A DNA stretch of 64,000 bases, taken from Vibrio ostreae (GTDB lineage Bacteria; Pseudomonadota; Gammaproteobacteria; Enterobacterales; Vibrionaceae). The stretch is taken from NCBI RefSeq assembly GCF_019226825.1, contig NZ_CP076643.1:806001-870000 (forward strand), written 5' to 3'. Position numbers and translations under genes: made by a program. The first letter of the stretch is position 1. Each line of letters begins with the position of its first letter. This document shows, piece after piece, positions 62,432 through 64,000 of the stretch. Below the pieces are notes generated by a model that saw nothing but the letters and a program-made list of their open reading frames with translations, was not told where the DNA came from and made no database searches.

Positions 62432-64000
62432 TCAGTCGCGATAATCATAAACTTGGTGAACCTTATCAACGCCTTGCGATTGCCCGATGGCATGACAAGA
62501 TGCGCACTGCTCTGAACCGACAGCGTCTGCCGCATTATCGGCGGCAAATACTGCGCCATTACTGAGCATATGCGTCAGTATTGCGTCGCCGGCAACATTA
62601 TCGGGGTCGGCGTTGGCCAGCGCTGATTCCAGATGGCAGGCTCCGCAGGCAACCAACGCCGGGCTGAAATATTTGCCTGATGCCAGTGATGGGCGGGTAT
62701 TTTCGCTCGTCGGCAGGTTGTATTGGCTGTTGGTATGGCAAGCTTCACAATTGTTGAGTGCGCCCGGAAAACGTGACTCTCCCGCTCTTGCCGAACCATA
62801 AGCATGAAAAGAGTGGACATGGTATTTGAGATCCGCGGCCATACCGGGATAGAACGCGGACCGCTCAGAATTGTGGCAGTTTTTACATTGCTGGAAGTCG
62901 CTTGCCGCATGAGGATGCTCGCCCAGTTTATGAATCGTTAACGCTTGGTGACAGGTATTGCACCTATTGATATCCGCCGCCACCGGCAGTTTGTGGGTCA
63001 GGCTGACACCACCGCTATCAAAGGAAGAGGCGCTATTATTGGCCGCGATGACAAACGGGTATTTAAGCAGGTCTATCCCGGTGAAGTTGCTGCAGTCGCT
63101 GAGTACGGCATTTCTTCTGTCGCCACAGAGCGGAATGTCAGCCAAATTGACCGTCAGTTTGGAGAGCGCCCCGGGTTTGAGAGCTGCCGTGCTGAAATCT
63201 TTGTGGCAGGTAAACAGACCACTTCCCAGGGCAATACAACCGTCACCCAGATTACCGTCTGCAGCCATATCCAGCCCGTTATTGGCTAACATCAGGCCAT
63301 CGCCATTATCCCAGTTGAGTAATAAGTTAAGGTGACCGTGTTCATTGATGAAGGAGTTAATATCATCCAGACTACTCACCGCGCTGCCGTCTTTTTCGAT
63401 ACGCACATCGACTTCAAATTGACTGTTAATGAAACGGGCCTGTTCAATCGAGATCTGCAGTGAATCTCTTGCGACAGCCAGATTTTGTAAACGAGTCATG
63501 TGGACGGTTTTAGCGCTTCGGCTGGCATCCTGGCCAATAATGGGTTCGTTGTTACTGTCGAGATCGTATGGGCGATGGCACCCGGTGCAACTGTTTTGCG
63601 CGACGCCGTTACGAACCCAGTTGGTGCCGACCTGATTACTGTGCGCGCCACGATCCCGGTACAGGTGGCAGCTTTCACAGGCCACCTGAGTAGGATGTTC
63701 GAACCAGTTGTTGGCATCCGAGGCAAGCGTGGTATTGTCCGAGTGGCAAGTGGTACAGTTGCGGGTATCTTGCGGGAAAGGGTTGCCTTCAATAACCAAT
63801 CCATCGATGTCCGTCACCAATTGGTCATTACTATCAACGGGTTGCTTGTAGGTGGTCAGATCGCTGCTGCTGGTGCCGATTTTAAACACATTACCGTGAT
63901 ACTGATGCACCAGCACTGCCAATGGACGGCGCCGGGGAGCCGCTGCCGGATTACTGTCGTTATGGCACGCAGTACACACAGCAATGTTGTTGTCGATTGA
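62432..64000 (-). CDS. OmcA/MtrC-family decaheme cytochrome c, 5' end outside window
   Basis: 522 residues visible; the frame is open through the window edge, and the apparent GTG start near 63979 lies inside the first visible heme motif, so the gene begins beyond 64000. Nine CxxCH sites are visible: CTACH, CTTCH, CESCH, CTGCH, CNTCH, CKNCH, CEACH, CGACH and CASCH; the tenth is presumably upstream with the lipobox. The split heme pattern, separated by a beta-rich domain (about 170-340, SLQISIEQARFINSQFEVDVRIEK), is that of OmcA/MtrC cell-surface cytochromes that pass electrons to metals or flavins. 57 bases upstream of the mtrA-like gene. Confidence 0.92.
   Translation of the reverse strand, partial: SIDNNIAVCTACHNDSNPAAAPRRRPLAVLVHQYHGNVFKIGTSSSDLTTYKQPVDSNDQLVTDIDGLVIEGNPFPQDTRNCTTCHSDNTTLASDANNWFEHPTQVACESCHLYRDRGAHSNQVGTNWVRNGVAQNSCTGCHRPYDLDSNNEPIIGQDASRSAKTVHMTRLQNLAVARDSLQISIEQARFINSQFEVDVRIEKDGSAVSSLDDINSFINEHGHLNLLLNWDNGDGLMLANNGLDMAADGNLGDGCIALGSGLFTCHKDFSTAALKPGALSKLTVNLADIPLCGDRRNAVLSDCSNFTGIDLLKYPFVIAANNSASSFDSGGVSLTHKLPVAADINRCNTCHQALTIHKLGEHPHAASDFQQCKNCHNSERSAFYPGMAADLKYHVHSFHAYGSARAGESRFPGALNNCEACHTNSQYNLPTSENTRPSLASGKYFSPALVACGACHLESALANADPDNVAGDAILTHMLSNGAVFAADNAADAVGSEQCASCHAIGQSQGVDKVHQVYDYRD

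Overview
The window looks like a chromosomal segment of a Vibrio species or close relative, perhaps near V. fluvialis/V. furnissii (low confidence at species level). The grounds are attC sites of the V. cholerae repeat (VCR) type, an rplY / two-component pair / radD / rsuA / bcr order that I associate with Vibrio, a RibBX protein, an Mrp antiporter with fused A and B subunits, and protein-level similarity to gamma-proteobacterial enzymes throughout. No rRNA, tRNA or CRISPR array was seen.

Layout. 1-1.85 kb: end of an LPD1/CLCA_X gene, a small acidic protein and a flavin reductase. 1.8-7 kb: an accessory block bounded by two direct copies of a ~175 bp sequence (about 95 percent identical). It holds integron-type cassettes with two attC sites but no integrase, then an Old Yellow Enzyme gene with a divergent LysR regulator. 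Just beyond the second copy, at 7.1-8.6 kb, is a LA2681-like HEPN protein, the best candidate here for an unstudied defence or RNA-cleaving function. 9-23 kb: ynjBCD-ynjF ABC importer cluster, META lipoprotein, DUF1289 protein, a HlyD/ATPase/permease exporter, an SdaC-type amino acid carrier, a DMT transporter and a MetE-like methyltransferase. 23-24.2 kb: small unknown proteins. 24.3-30.5 kb: complete D-xylose module (xylB, xylR, xylE, xylA) with a CRP-like site and strong terminators.

30.6-40.8 kb: DUF2798/MarR divergent pair with two matching operators, then a pyrimidine-degradation island: rutR (C-terminal frameshift at a T7 tract), a perfect RutR palindrome, rutABCDEF, an NCS1 transporter in place of the usual RutG, a YdfG-like dehydrogenase for malonic semialdehyde or 3-hydroxypropionate, and RibBX to supply flavin precursor. 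41-48.1 kb: UspE-like protein, zinc-ribbon peptide and an Mrp Na+/H+ antiporter operon (AB fused, C, D, E, F, G). 48.2-51 kb: lipoprotein, acetyltransferase and a RAYT transposase with surrounding ggacacac/gtgtgtcc repeats. 51.1-59.4 kb: rplY, PhoPQ/QseBC-like two-component genes with a PepSY protein, radD, rsuA, bcr-type efflux pump and a DUF2913 gene. 59.4-64 kb: an MtrCAB-like outer-membrane electron conduit (MtrB-family barrel, decaheme MtrA/DmsE, OmcA/MtrC-family decaheme cut by the window end).

Novelty candidates are the repeat-bounded cassette block with the adjacent HEPN gene, the frameshifted rutR, an 8 x 8 bp repeat just before the transporter of the rut island, and four unrelated tandem duplications that all have a 19 bp unit. 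Gene calls with named families rest on recognition of the translated sequence, not on searches.
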